Source: Shewanella canadensis (GTDB lineage: Bacteria; Pseudomonadota; Gammaproteobacteria; Enterobacterales; Shewanellaceae). Taken from it: 64,000 bases of DNA. A program made the translations under genes and the position numbers. This document shows positions 50,950 to 59,908 of this stretch, piece after piece. Location: NCBI RefSeq assembly GCF_003966225.1, contig NZ_RXNU01000010.1, positions 62,001-126,000 of the forward strand. Reading direction: 5' to 3'. The number at the start of each line of letters is the position of its first letter. The first letter of the stretch is position 1. Under the pieces are notes generated by a model. It saw nothing but the letters and a program-made list of their open reading frames with translations. It ran no database searches and was not told where the DNA came from.

Positions 50950-52899
50950 ATGCCAGAGGCGCAACTACCACTTGTCATAGCGGGGCCCACTCTTCGCCAC
51001 TGCGACTCAGATAACTTTACCCTATGGTATGTCAGTCGTGAGCCTATGAATGAGTTATCGCTGACTCTGGCTCTGAAGCACCACAGTGAAACATCAGCAC
51101 TCGTCTTTAAAGAGTCACTGAGCACCAATCAGGTGCACGCCCTCAGACTTGGAGAGCATGCCTGGCAATATATTATCCATGTCAACCGGGCTCAGCTTCT
51201 GCCAGCTAATGAAGCGATAAGTTACCGACTCGACGACAGTCAACATGGGGCCATCTTTGCTGAAATAGAAGCGCTCAATTACCCGGAAAATGCCACACCT
51301 GAATTTGTCATCAAACCTGACATAGATACTATGCTACACGGTTCGTGCCGTAATGCTCACCACCATAGCGGCGATGCCTTAGTCGCCGCCGACACCAGGT
51401 TGCAGCAGAACCTGAGTGTAGAGGCCAGACCCGCACTCATGATGCTCAGCGGCGATCAGGTCTATGTCGATGACGTCGCCGGCCCTATGATCTACGCCAT
51501 CGGTGAGGTCATAAAACTACTGGGGTTACCGCAGGAGAAATTTGACCATGCAGCCCTGCCGGGGAGTGAGTCGATAAGCTACCATCCCGCGGCGCTCTAC
51601 CGCAGGCATAAGAACTTACTTCCCAGAACCCAGTACCCGGCTAAGACCCCCATTACTCATTGGTATAAGAACCACCCCATATTTACCTCTTCCATCGCCG
51701 AAAATCATCTGGTCAGTTTGGGGGAAGTTATCGCGTTCTATCTGCTCAGCTGGTCACCCGAGCTATGGGAAAAGATCGATATTCCCAAAGAGGTGGTGGG
51801 TTTATCGGCGGCGAACACTAAACGATGGGGGCGGGAGTGGATACATCTGCTGGAGTTTAAGTCCGGCCTGGCTCAGGTCAGGCGGCTTATGGCACATCTG
51901 CCCACCTATATGATCTTCGATGATCACGATATTACCGATGACTGGAACCTCACCGCTAAATGGGAGGAGGCAGCCTATGGCCATGCCTTCTCTAAACGCA
52001 TTATAGGTAATGCGCTGATTGGTTATGCCATTTTTCAGGGAATAGGCAATGCCCCCGCCAAATTTACGCCTGAAATAGCTCCCCTGCTGAATGACTTTTT
52101 TACAGCGCAAGATGAAACCAAACATGACCAGCTGATCGATACCTTGCTCAGATTCGAACACTGGCACTACACCCTGAACACCTCCCCTAAACTGGTGGTG
52201 CTCGATACCCGTACCAATCGCTGGCGTAGCGAGTCTAACCTTGCCAAGCCGTCGGGCCTGATGGACTGGGAGGCCTTAATGGAGCTTCAACAGGAGTTGG
52301 TGGGTCAGAGTAAGGTCATCATCGTCTCGGCGGCCCCCATGTTTGGGGTAAAACTGATAGAGACGATGCAGAGAACGGCAACAATGCTGGGGGGATCCTT
52401 GTTAATCGATGCCGAGAACTGGATGGCGCACCCGGGAACGGCCAATACTCTGTTGAGTATCTTTCAACACAGAAAGACCCCGGAGCAGTTTGTCATCCTC
52501 TCAGGCGATGTGCACTACTCCTTCAGCTACGATATCCATATTCGCTTCAGAAAAGGCGGCCCGCAGATCTACCAGATCACCTGCAGCGGTATTAAGAATC
52601 AGTTTCCGGAAAAGTTACTGCCCATTTTCGATAAACTCAATGGCTGGCTTTATGGCCACTTCTCGCCGCTAAACTTTTTTACCAAGCGTAAGCGGATGAA
52701 TATTCGTGGTCGTCGCCCCAATGGCGAACGCAGCAGGCGATTAGTGAACAGGAGTGGTATCGGTCTGGTCAGATTCGGGCCCAACGGTGCCCCCACTCAA
52801 ATCAGCGTACTCCATGCGGATATGACAGAGACACACTTCAACAAACCGAGTCGAAAGCACCGGGACTCTCAAGTACAAGCTGAGGAGTCGAGCCGATAA
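50950..52899 (+). CDS. PhoD-like metallophosphatase
   Basis: A 649-residue protein without signal peptide. The metal-binding core shows 'MLHGSCRN' (about 132), 'MMLSGDQVYVDD' (about 165), 'IFDDHDITDDWN' (about 328) and 'VILSGDVHYSFSYD' (about 517), the order of PhoD-type (PF09423) enzymes. The N-terminal beta domain (1-115) fits the family. Secreted PhoD acts on phosphodiesters, but lack of a signal and the larger size put this in a cytosolic subgroup of unknown substrate. It is monocistronic. Confidence 0.85.
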   Translation: MPEAQLPLVIAGPTLRHCDSDNFTLWYVSREPMNELSLTLALKHHSETSALVFKESLSTNQVHALRLGEHAWQYIIHVNRAQLLPANEAISYRLDDSQHGAIFAEIEALNYPENATPEFVIKPDIDTMLHGSCRNAHHHSGDALVAADTRLQQNLSVEARPALMMLSGDQVYVDDVAGPMIYAIGEVIKLLGLPQEKFDHAALPGSESISYHPAALYRRHKNLLPRTQYPAKTPITHWYKNHPIFTSSIAENHLVSLGEVIAFYLLSWSPELWEKIDIPKEVVGLSAANTKRWGREWIHLLEFKSGLAQVRRLMAHLPTYMIFDDHDITDDWNLTAKWEEAAYGHAFSKRIIGNALIGYAIFQGIGNAPAKFTPEIAPLLNDFFTAQDETKHDQLIDTLLRFEHWHYTLNTSPKLVVLDTRTNRWRSESNLAKPSGLMDWEALMELQQELVGQSKVIIVSAAPMFGVKLIETMQRTATMLGGSLLIDAENWMAHPGTANTLLSIFQHRKTPEQFVILSGDVHYSFSYDIHIRFRKGGPQIYQITCSGIKNQFPEKLLPIFDKLNGWLYGHFSPLNFFTKRKRMNIRGRRPNGERSRRLVNRSGIGLVRFGPNGAPTQISVLHADMTETHFNKPSRKHRDSQVQAEESSR

Positions 52900-52961
52900 A
52901 CTGCGACAAAGAGCATTAAACCAGAGCGCTTAATTTACCGGTTGCTGTGATGGCTTACCTT

Positions 52962-53900
52962 CTATGACTCAACATCATCTAAGCCATCATTTAAGCCATC
53001 ACACTCGATATCGAACTCGATCCCCGTCACCGGGTCCTTGAACTTAAGCCTTTTCGCGAGCAACTTTAACGGCCGCTCGTAATCATCCTCGGCCTTCGGC
53101 TGAAGCACGGGGTAACATCGATCGTTGAGTATCGACATCCCCAGACTCTGCATATGCACTCTGAGTTGATGTGTACGCCCGGTTATCGGTGACAACTTGA
53201 ACACGCCGATTTCGCCTCGCATCTCGATAAGAGTGATCTCAGAATGGGTATTAGCCTCCCCCTCTACCACTTTCATGGTGAAGCTGGGCTCTCCCTTAAC
53301 CATACGGTTTTTTACCGTCCAATGAACAGGAAACGTTAACTCTCCGGCACTGTGTTGAGCCAAAATCTCAGGCGTCAATTTAGCTAAGGCCTGATACTCC
53401 TTGAGGATCTCACCATGCTTAAACAGGTCATGGTATTGCTGACGGTGCTCTGGATAAAGACAGAGCAGCACCAGACCCGCCGTCGCCCTATCGAGTCTAT
53501 GGGCCGGCACTATGGTCTCTATGCCATTTTTAATCCGTAATCGATTGACTAAACACTCATTGATCACATTGCCGCTGGGGTGAAGCGCTAAGAAGTGAGG
53601 CTTAAAGGCGATAATTATCTGCCCATCCCGGTACAAGACCTCTTCATCGAAGGGGATAACGGCTTCGGCTTCAACCTCCCGGTAGTAATACACTCGGGCT
53701 CTGGGTCTGAAGGGAGTATCGAGTTCGATAAGTGCACCATCTTGCCAATGCACCTTGCCATCTAAAATACGATCTCGCCACACCTGTGGCTCAATCTGTG
53801 GGAAACGCTCAATCAGAAAGCTAAACACACAGGGTTTATCGGTAACACTCTCAGGAAGCACTACATAGGAGGCTTGCGTTGCACGGACTGTAGAAGACAT
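52962..53900 (-). CDS. RluA-family pseudouridine synthase
   Basis: A 312-residue enzyme. The catalytic motif 'PAHRLDRATAGLVLL' near residue 135 holds the nucleophilic Asp. 'ITGRTHQLRVHMQSLGMSIL' near 240 is the second family block, and an S4-like start ('FSFLIERFPQIEPQVWRDRI') precedes. It isomerises uridine in rRNA or tRNA, with the precise target unknown. The C-terminal tail has a short duplicated segment (GLNDGLDD). It is followed downstream by the PhoD-like gene, convergent. Confidence 0.9.
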   Translation of the reverse strand: MSSTVRATQASYVVLPESVTDKPCVFSFLIERFPQIEPQVWRDRILDGKVHWQDGALIELDTPFRPRARVYYYREVEAEAVIPFDEEVLYRDGQIIIAFKPHFLALHPSGNVINECLVNRLRIKNGIETIVPAHRLDRATAGLVLLCLYPEHRQQYHDLFKHGEILKEYQALAKLTPEILAQHSAGELTFPVHWTVKNRMVKGEPSFTMKVVEGEANTHSEITLIEMRGEIGVFKLSPITGRTHQLRVHMQSLGMSILNDRCYPVLQPKAEDDYERPLKLLAKRLKFKDPVTGIEFDIECDGLNDGLDDVES

Positions 53901-53954
53901 AAATAGATTCAGACAGGAGACACGGCCCCATTTTAACAGATCGGCAAGAAGATT

Positions 53955-54530
53955 TTAGTCCACGTGAGACTTAATAAGATCGAGCACAAAATCCATGGTC
54001 TTATGGCAGTTAGGTTGATTCATCAGCACCTGCTTGTCTTTGTTGTAGAGAGGCAGTACTTCCAACCAACGTTGACTAACCCAGGATGCATCCTCGAGAT
54101 GGATGTTGGCATATAAGCCACTCAGCTCAGGATTAACCTCATAAAACTGCTCTAATGCGGCACTGATCAACTCAAACTCACCCTGAATAGGCTCTTGGTC
54201 CCAATTACTGGAGCGAAGCGTTCTCGCAATCCATGCACCATCCTTACGCTTGGCCGCAGATAAGATTTTTACCCTCTGTTTCCCCTCGAGCACTATGCTG
54301 AGTGAATTATCCTGGAGCTGATTGAAATCTATGATTTCACATTGAGTGGCATTGGGGTAACAAGGGGGTAGGCCATTAGCCTTGAACATACCAAATGCCA
54401 GGGGATATTTGCCTTTCAGCACATCGGCCACGACATGCAGATAGCTAGGGTCGACCATCCTGATCTCAATTCTTCCATCGGGTAAAAGCAAGGCATCACG
54501 TGTGATTAACGCCATCTCCTGTGTTTGCAT
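53955..54530 (-). CDS. Lon N-terminal (substrate-binding) domain protein
   Basis: A 191-residue protein consisting only of the Lon-N/LAN domain: 'REALLLPDG'-like opening ('TRDALLLPDGRIEIRMVDPS'), 'GMFKANG', 'CEIIDFNQLQDNSLSIVLEG' and 'RVKILSA'. There is no ATPase or protease domain. Stand-alone members occur widely, and their partner and function are not settled. GGGGGA lies five bases before the ATG. It precedes the RluA-type gene by 54 bases and may share its transcript. Confidence 0.85.
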   Translation of the reverse strand: MQTQEMALITRDALLLPDGRIEIRMVDPSYLHVVADVLKGKYPLAFGMFKANGLPPCYPNATQCEIIDFNQLQDNSLSIVLEGKQRVKILSAAKRKDGAWIARTLRSSNWDQEPIQGEFELISAALEQFYEVNPELSGLYANIHLEDASWVSQRWLEVLPLYNKDKQVLMNQPNCHKTMDFVLDLIKSHVD

Positions 54531-54712
54531 AGTATCCCCCGTCGGTCACCGCCGATGAGCTGCTGCCCAAGACCCTATAAAGATCTGTAAGGCAATAATA
54601 TTAAAGTGTAGCAGTTGCAAAATTTACTGCTTAGCGAACTGTTCAGGCTCGATACGACTACATAATATTAGACAGGATAGAGTGGGGGTTTGTTTCAAAT
54701 AGTCGCGCGACG

Positions 54713-55768
54713 CTACAAATATTCAAGGTGCTCCATAATAGTCTCTTTCGCTAACACATCGGCCAACTCCTCGGCTAAAACCCCGCTCATAACGACAGAC
54801 TCCTGCCAATATCGTATTCTCTCGCCGCTCTCCATGCGCTTAAAATCCCCCCGGTCGGGTAATTTACCATGAGGAAGAGAGTCAAGGTACGCTTGGGTTG
54901 GCGCGATGATCAGCGCATTATGATAATTACGCTTTGCCTTACGCCAGGGCAGAGACTTATCGAACCAACCAGGGGTAAGGCTGGGATAAAAGTGCGGATA
55001 GAGGGTCAACCCCTCAGCATGGGACAGTGGCAAGTCGAAATGATAATCGGTGATCCCACCATCATAGTAATGCCCCTTAGGCGCCCCGGAAATATCCGTC
55101 ACCGGCGCTAAGACCCAAGGAATGGATCCGGTTGCCAACAGGACTCGAGCGATATTTTTCTCCGTCAGACTCACTTGCTGGCTCGGAAGATCGTCGAGCC
55201 GATTAAAGGGAGACCCCCTGTCTTGTGTACTAAAAACGAAGCGCTCAAAGTGCAAGCCTAAGCTTTTTCGACTCACCAGATTCGTTGCCGCAGTCGTCGC
55301 CAATCCAAGCCCTAATGAGAGTCGACCCGGTAGGCGATTAAGGTGTCTGCCCCGGCAGGCAAGCAGGTGTGTCTTAATCACCTTGTTATCGACAATATCT
55401 TGCCCGGCAGCTTGACCTAAAAGGCCGGTGATAATGCCTGTGACCTGCTCTGAAACCTGTACAGGTGTTGGCTTCACATCATAACGCTGGCCAATATAGA
55501 GTTGCTCTAATCGGTCATAAGCAGCCAGCGGTTCATCCTGACCCAGGCAAGCTAACCGCCACGCCCCCGAAGATGCCCCCAGGGTATGCAGCGGTGTCTT
55601 ACGCTCTTTAAAAAACTCTCCAAACAGGTACCTGTCCAGCCCGGCAATACCTATCCATTTGGGACCACCCGATGCGGCCAGAAGTTGAGTAAACAACTCA
55701 GGCTTCAGACCATTTTCTGCGATCTGTTTGTATGCTGTCGGTCCGGCAAGAAAACGTAAAGCTGGCAA
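54713..55768 (-). CDS. Patatin-like phospholipase
   Basis: A 351-residue patatin-fold hydrolase. The nucleophile elbow GASSG lies near residue 62 ('LHTLGASSGAWRLACL'), the DGG dyad partner is in 'HYYDGGITDYHFD' near 247, and 'AASGGPKW' at about 30 is the oxyanion-type glycine loop. It should cleave acyl esters of phospholipids. No ATG is available; the best start is TTG at 55768, because GGGG lies seven bases upstream and the family begins 'PALRFLAGPTAY'. The TTG at 55801 is less likely. It is divergent from a small membrane protein gene. Confidence 0.85.
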   Translation of the reverse strand: MPALRFLAGPTAYKQIAENGLKPELFTQLLAASGGPKWIGIAGLDRYLFGEFFKERKTPLHTLGASSGAWRLACLGQDEPLAAYDRLEQLYIGQRYDVKPTPVQVSEQVTGIITGLLGQAAGQDIVDNKVIKTHLLACRGRHLNRLPGRLSLGLGLATTAATNLVSRKSLGLHFERFVFSTQDRGSPFNRLDDLPSQQVSLTEKNIARVLLATGSIPWVLAPVTDISGAPKGHYYDGGITDYHFDLPLSHAEGLTLYPHFYPSLTPGWFDKSLPWRKAKRNYHNALIIAPTQAYLDSLPHGKLPDRGDFKRMESGERIRYWQESVVMSGVLAEELADVLAKETIMEHLEYL

Positions 55769-55872
55769 GTTAATGACCCCTATTTGAAAGAAAAAGAACA
55801 AAAGTTAACTTTTTAAAATAACACCTATACTATAGCCTTACCAAAGGACAGTCTTGATAAGGAATATCAAAG

Positions 55873-56307
55873 ATGGAAAATACCCAGATTCGCCCCTTCA
55901 GAAAGCTGAGCTTCTTCATCGCTTTCATTTCAACCAGTTATATCTTGTTTATTATGAAAATAAGCGTTTTTGACTCAGGTTGGGATCTGCTGGTACCCCT
56001 GCTGTTTATCTGTACTTGTGTCTGGTGGATCTATTTTATCTGGCAGCAAAAAATAGCGTTTACCCATGACTCAGTCGAATTTTGTAAGCTCTCAATGGAA
56101 AGTGACTGGGGACCCGCCAAGGACCTTATCGTCAAGTATGATGAGATTAACTCTGTACGCCTACTCGGGGACCAACTGTTTATCCATGCTACAAAAGGGA
56201 AGATTAGCTTTCCTCTCAAACCAAAATCTAAGATCACTCAACAGTTAAAAACCGCCTTCGAGCAACACAATATTCCTTTTGAGATCAAATCCTGTCTGAA
56301 CTCCTGA
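55873..56307 (+). CDS. Hypothetical membrane protein with C-terminal PH-like domain
   Basis: A 144-residue protein. Two helices (residues 10-30 and 39-58) are followed by a soluble beta-rich part ('VEFCKLSMESDWGPAKDLIV', 'DEINSVRLLGDQLFIHATKG'), reminiscent of small PH/YcxB-like domains. AAGGAATATCAAAG precedes the ATG. No known role. Confidence 0.65.
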   Translation: MENTQIRPFRKLSFFIAFISTSYILFIMKISVFDSGWDLLVPLLFICTCVWWIYFIWQQKIAFTHDSVEFCKLSMESDWGPAKDLIVKYDEINSVRLLGDQLFIHATKGKISFPLKPKSKITQQLKTAFEQHNIPFEIKSCLNS

Positions 56308-56428
56308 GCGACACGATTGCAAGCCCTTAATACTCTTATACCGATTGGTATTAAGCAAAACAGGGCTTGATCGAAACAGCATGAGCGCTACACTCATGCC
56401 ATAAGCAGCCAATAAATCTGAGCACACT

Positions 56429-56890
56429 ATGATTGTCGATACTTTAAGTAATTTAGACCTTTACTCACACATCAGCCCGAGAATAGCTGCGGCTTTAACC
56501 CACTTGGCTGAGACAGACTTCACCCGCCTCGAGGTTGGAAGCTACGAACTCGATGGCAAGAACCTATTCGTTATCGTCAATGATTATGAAACTAAGCCTA
56601 AGGAAGTGGAGCCTTTTGAGGTTCATGAGCACTATATCGATGTCCAGTATGTGGTTAGCGGTGAAGAGGAGTTTGGCTTTCTGCCATTAGCCGATCAGAG
56701 CCCCTCAATGGCATATAACGCAGAACATGACTACGCCGAGTTCGATTATGAAACCAATAAACATGAGGCGGCATTTATCCCGCTGAAAGCCGGGATGTTT
56801 GCGATATTCTTCCCGGATGATATGCACATGCCTGGCACAAGTGCGACTCCAAAGAGAGTACGTAAAGTAGTCATCAAGGTTAAGGTTTGA
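56429..56890 (+). CDS. YhcH/YjgK/YiaL-family protein
   Basis: A 153-residue DUF386 cupin-like protein with the family marks 'HEHYIDVQYVVSGEEEFGF', 'FIPLKAGMFAIFFPDDMHMP' and 'KVVIKVKV'. Relatives (EbgC, NanQ) act on sugar anomers or epimers, with metal ligands from His/Glu as seen here. It stands alone, with no sugar genes nearby. The ribosome-binding site before the ATG is weak. Confidence 0.88.
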   Translation: MIVDTLSNLDLYSHISPRIAAALTHLAETDFTRLEVGSYELDGKNLFVIVNDYETKPKEVEPFEVHEHYIDVQYVVSGEEEFGFLPLADQSPSMAYNAEHDYAEFDYETNKHEAAFIPLKAGMFAIFFPDDMHMPGTSATPKRVRKVVIKVKV

Positions 56891-56977
56891 TTCTGCAATT
56901 GAACTAAGCCTGACGAGCTTATTCTAATAGTCTGATTCTAAATTTGTCATTCATTCCATATATAAAGGAACCCAAAG

Positions 56978-57514
56978 ATGAAACGTGCCATCTTACTCGC
57001 AGGTTTAATCACGGCAACGACTGCACAGGCGGAAATTTTACCCGACGCACTTCAGGATATTAAGGCGGTGCAGTTCAACAGTGCCAACGTCATCACCGCC
57101 GGACTCCCAAGCGAAGCCCAATTTGGAAAGTTACAACAAGCCGGGGTCGATCTAGTCATAAACCTGATCCCCGATGGCAACTCAAGCGGCCATGAGGATG
57201 AAGCCAGTCTGGTTAAGGCGGCAGGGATGACATACGAGTCCATCTCCGTCGATTGGAAAAAGCCCAACATAGAAGATGTCGAACGTTTCTTCTCAATAAT
57301 GAACGCGAATAGAGATAAAGACATCCTGGTTCATTGCGCCGCCAACTATCGCGCATCGGCTTTCTATTATCTCTATCAAGCCACTCAGCTCAAACAAGAC
57401 AGCAAGCAACAAAAGCTGCAAACCCTTGCTCCATGGGGCGATCTGGAATCCAGCTTGAAAGAGTACCCACAATGGCAAGTCCTGATGGAGCAAGTTAAGG
57501 CGAAATACCAATAG
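56978..57514 (+). CDS. Periplasmic tyrosine-phosphatase-like protein (DUF442-like)
   Basis: A 178-residue exported protein (signal MKRAILLAGLITATTAQA). 'NVITAGLPSEAQFGKLQQAG' and 'VDLVINLIP' match the DUF442/dual-specificity phosphatase fold. The P-loop reads HCAANYRAS, which has only four residues between Cys and Arg instead of the usual five, so normal phosphatase activity is doubtful. AAGGAA precedes the ATG. A periplasmic rhodanese gene follows 484 bases later. Confidence 0.82.
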   Translation: MKRAILLAGLITATTAQAEILPDALQDIKAVQFNSANVITAGLPSEAQFGKLQQAGVDLVINLIPDGNSSGHEDEASLVKAAGMTYESISVDWKKPNIEDVERFFSIMNANRDKDILVHCAANYRASAFYYLYQATQLKQDSKQQKLQTLAPWGDLESSLKEYPQWQVLMEQVKAKYQ

Positions 57515-57998
57515 CCCCCGTTCGCAACAGTATTGCTTATAAAATTGAGGGGGGAGCAGCTCTTTGCCCCTCAATACTCATCATTCCGTGATTTTCACAA
57601 CTAAAATGTTATCACCTTGCTAACAAGTATTTCGGTTTTACATTTTATGAGATATTCCGCAGCAGCATGTCTATCCCCCAAATCCGCCCACGTCAGTAAC
57701 TTCAGCTGACTTCCCCCCGATAAGCAGTATTTATGTTTGCGAGTGTTCTTGATATTTTTTCAGTTCTCACCCCACATATTTATGTGACACAGCTCAATTG
57801 AACAAGCTGATAACACTACACATAATGCACTCAATTCATGTCCGGGAATTGAACTCGAGTCACGAGTAGTGACCGCTATCTCTTATGTGAATGATATGAC
57901 TCTCGAAGAGGACTCTTTGAGCCATATCCGATTAGCCCCTGTGATTAACCACCTCAGGCATATATTGATTAATCCAACAAATTAGGAGTGAAAGAAGG
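57515..57998. other. Intergenic region upstream of the rhodanese gene
   Basis: No gene is supported in about 480 bases. A partial CRP-type site, TGTGA-N6-TCAAT at 57783-57798, is the only motif seen, and it is weak. Confidence 0.4.
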
Positions 57999-58463
57999 AT
58001 GAAACCCTACTTAAGCATCACCCTGCTATGCGCATTTATGGGAATGAGCACCCAGGCTATGGCCTACGATACCCAGCTGGCACAGAGTTATCAGCAGCAG
58101 TTTAGTCAGGCAAAAGGAGCCAGTGCAGGTAAGGCTATAGGTCTGATTAGTGCAGAAGCATTTGTTAAGCAGTTACAGTCGAATAAAGCCATGCTAGCCG
58201 TGGATATTCGTACTCCACAAGAGCGTCAGATCTTTGGTCTCGCCATGGAGAATAAATTAAATATCGGTATCGATGAGTTATTTACGCCAGAGAATTTAGC
58301 GCAACTCCCCAAAGATAAGCCTGTCGTTTTGGTATGTAAATCGGGTGCCAGAGCGATGGCAGCCGGAACGGCGTTACGCCACCTAGGCTACGACAATGTG
58401 AAAATCTTGAAGGGCGGTTACGGTAAATTGACTAAGTATGTAGGCCCTAATATCGCCAAATAA
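57999..58463 (+). CDS. Periplasmic rhodanese-like sulfurtransferase
   Basis: A 154-residue single-domain rhodanese with a signal peptide (cleavage after 'TQAMA'). The active-site loop is 'VLVCKSGARAMAAG', giving Cys-Lys-Ser-Gly-Ala-Arg, and 'MLAVDIRTPQE' forms the family opening. It moves sulfane sulfur, for example from thiosulfate or polysulfide, in the periplasm. This agrees with the sulfur metabolism in the window but is not proof of a shared pathway. It ends at a strong terminator. Confidence 0.92.
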   Translation: MKPYLSITLLCAFMGMSTQAMAYDTQLAQSYQQQFSQAKGASAGKAIGLISAEAFVKQLQSNKAMLAVDIRTPQERQIFGLAMENKLNIGIDELFTPENLAQLPKDKPVVLVCKSGARAMAAGTALRHLGYDNVKILKGGYGKLTKYVGPNIAK

Positions 58464-58557
58464 CCCCGTATTTTAACCCCAATCCATACACATTTAGTCA
58501 GGAGGTTATCAAACCACAAAGCAAAGAACCCTAAATATCTTCACCATCTCTGCATTT

Positions 58558-58584
58558 GGCAGCCTGGCTTGGCTGCCGTTTTTT
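58558..58584 (+). terminator. Rho-independent terminator of the rhodanese gene
   Basis: GGCAGCC pairs with GGCTGCC (loop TGGCTT) and is followed by GTTTTTT, about 95 bases after the stop. Confidence 0.9.
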
Positions 58585-58656
58585 CTCAAGCTATAACGAT
58601 ACCAAGATGACTATTCGCTCATCATCGAAACCCAAGCCACCATTAACCACTGAGTA

Positions 58657-59544
58657 CTAGGCACATTGGCCATTATCCTGAGTCTTATCGATAACCTCTA
58701 AGGTGGTATGTTCAATATTAAACTCTGTCGCTAAACACTGTTTAACGAGCTGCAATGCGGCTTCCGATTGACTCTTATCGACGAGTATTAGGTTTGCGGT
58801 AAACATGTAACGCTTATCGGAAATTTCCCACACATGAACATGCTCTATCGATTCGATAGGCTCAAGTTTACAAATTTCGGTTTTTATTTTATCGATATCT
58901 ATCTCTTCAGGCGTGGCTTCCATCAAGATCAAAATCGCCTTACGTAGCAAAATCGCGCCATGATAGATCACATAGACAGAGATGATTGCGGTAGTGATGA
59001 GGTCGACCACATACCACTGGAAGTAGATGATCAAGATACCCGCGATGATAACGGCCACCGAGGCCATGGCATCGGAGACATTATGGATAAATGCGGCGCG
59101 AATATTGAGATTGTCTTTAGCACCGGAGGAGTAAGTTAACAGGGCCGTGGCGATATCGATAATCAGGGCGATGCCTGCAACGGCAAAGACAATCCAACCG
59201 TCTACCGGCTGCGGGTTAAAATAGCGGTTGATAGATTCGGCAATCAGATAGATACCGACGGCAATCAAGGAGACACTATTGATTAATGTGCCAATAATTT
59301 CCGCTCGTTTATAACCAAATGTCATGCGGCTACTGGCAGGTTTATTACCTATACGACGTGCGATAACGGCAATGATGATAGCGCCGGCATCACTGAAGTT
59401 GTGCAGGGCATCGGCTAAGAGAGATAGGCTCCCCGCCATAATGCCTCCGACAATCTGAAACAGAGTCAGAATGACGTTAATAATAATGGCGATATATAAC
59501 TTTTTACTATTAGATTCAAAGTCATGAGCGTGGGCATGTGCCAT
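58657..59544 (-). CDS. CDF-family cation efflux protein (ZitB/CzcD type)
   Basis: A 295-residue transporter with six helices. The metal-site motifs 'LLADALHNFSDAGAI' (helix 2) and 'AAFIHNVSDAMASVAVI' (helix 5) are the HxxxD pairs of zinc-type CDF proteins. A His-rich start (AHAHAHD) and a C-terminal cytosolic domain ('LEPIESIEHVHVWEIS') are as expected. It exports Zn2+ or similar ions by proton antiport. The heavy-metal RND genes lie upstream on the same strand, separated by a palindromic element, so it may belong to the same metal-resistance locus. Confidence 0.92.
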   Translation of the reverse strand: MAHAHAHDFESNSKKLYIAIIINVILTLFQIVGGIMAGSLSLLADALHNFSDAGAIIIAVIARRIGNKPASSRMTFGYKRAEIIGTLINSVSLIAVGIYLIAESINRYFNPQPVDGWIVFAVAGIALIIDIATALLTYSSGAKDNLNIRAAFIHNVSDAMASVAVIIAGILIIYFQWYVVDLITTAIISVYVIYHGAILLRKAILILMEATPEEIDIDKIKTEICKLEPIESIEHVHVWEISDKRYMFTANLILVDKSQSEAALQLVKQCLATEFNIEHTTLEVIDKTQDNGQCA

Positions 59545-59776
59545 GCTTAACTCCTTCTGAAAAAGCGGAGCGACCCTGCTCCGCGTACAAATACCAAATT
59601 TAACCTAGCCAGCGTTTGACATAACGACACCCATTTGAACGGTTAGACATACCAACAAGAAATTCCGGTATCAGTTAAAATTCCTGAGCCTGAAACTCCC
59701 TGTCTTTCAAATAATTGTAGCAGTCAAACCTATTATACCGACCGGTAATACTGGCAGACCGTAACAAAGGGGGTTA

Positions 59777-59832
59777 TATACCCAAGCTACTTCAAAATAC
59801 TGAATTCTGCATTTCGAATTCGTTTGGGTATA
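59777..59832. repeat. Palindromic 56-bp element with TATACCCAA ends
   Basis: TATACCCAA (59777-59785) and TTGGGTATA (59824-59832) form exact inverted ends around an AT-rich centre that has a further GAATTC pair. It resembles short MITE-like repeats known in Shewanella and Vibrio (recollection). It lies between the RND and CDF genes. Confidence 0.7.
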
Positions 59833-59908
59833 GTGAATAGAGCGGCAGACTAATGCACCCTACTCCCCTCTCTTCCCTGATGTTAAAAATTAAAAACTAA
59901 GCCTAAGG

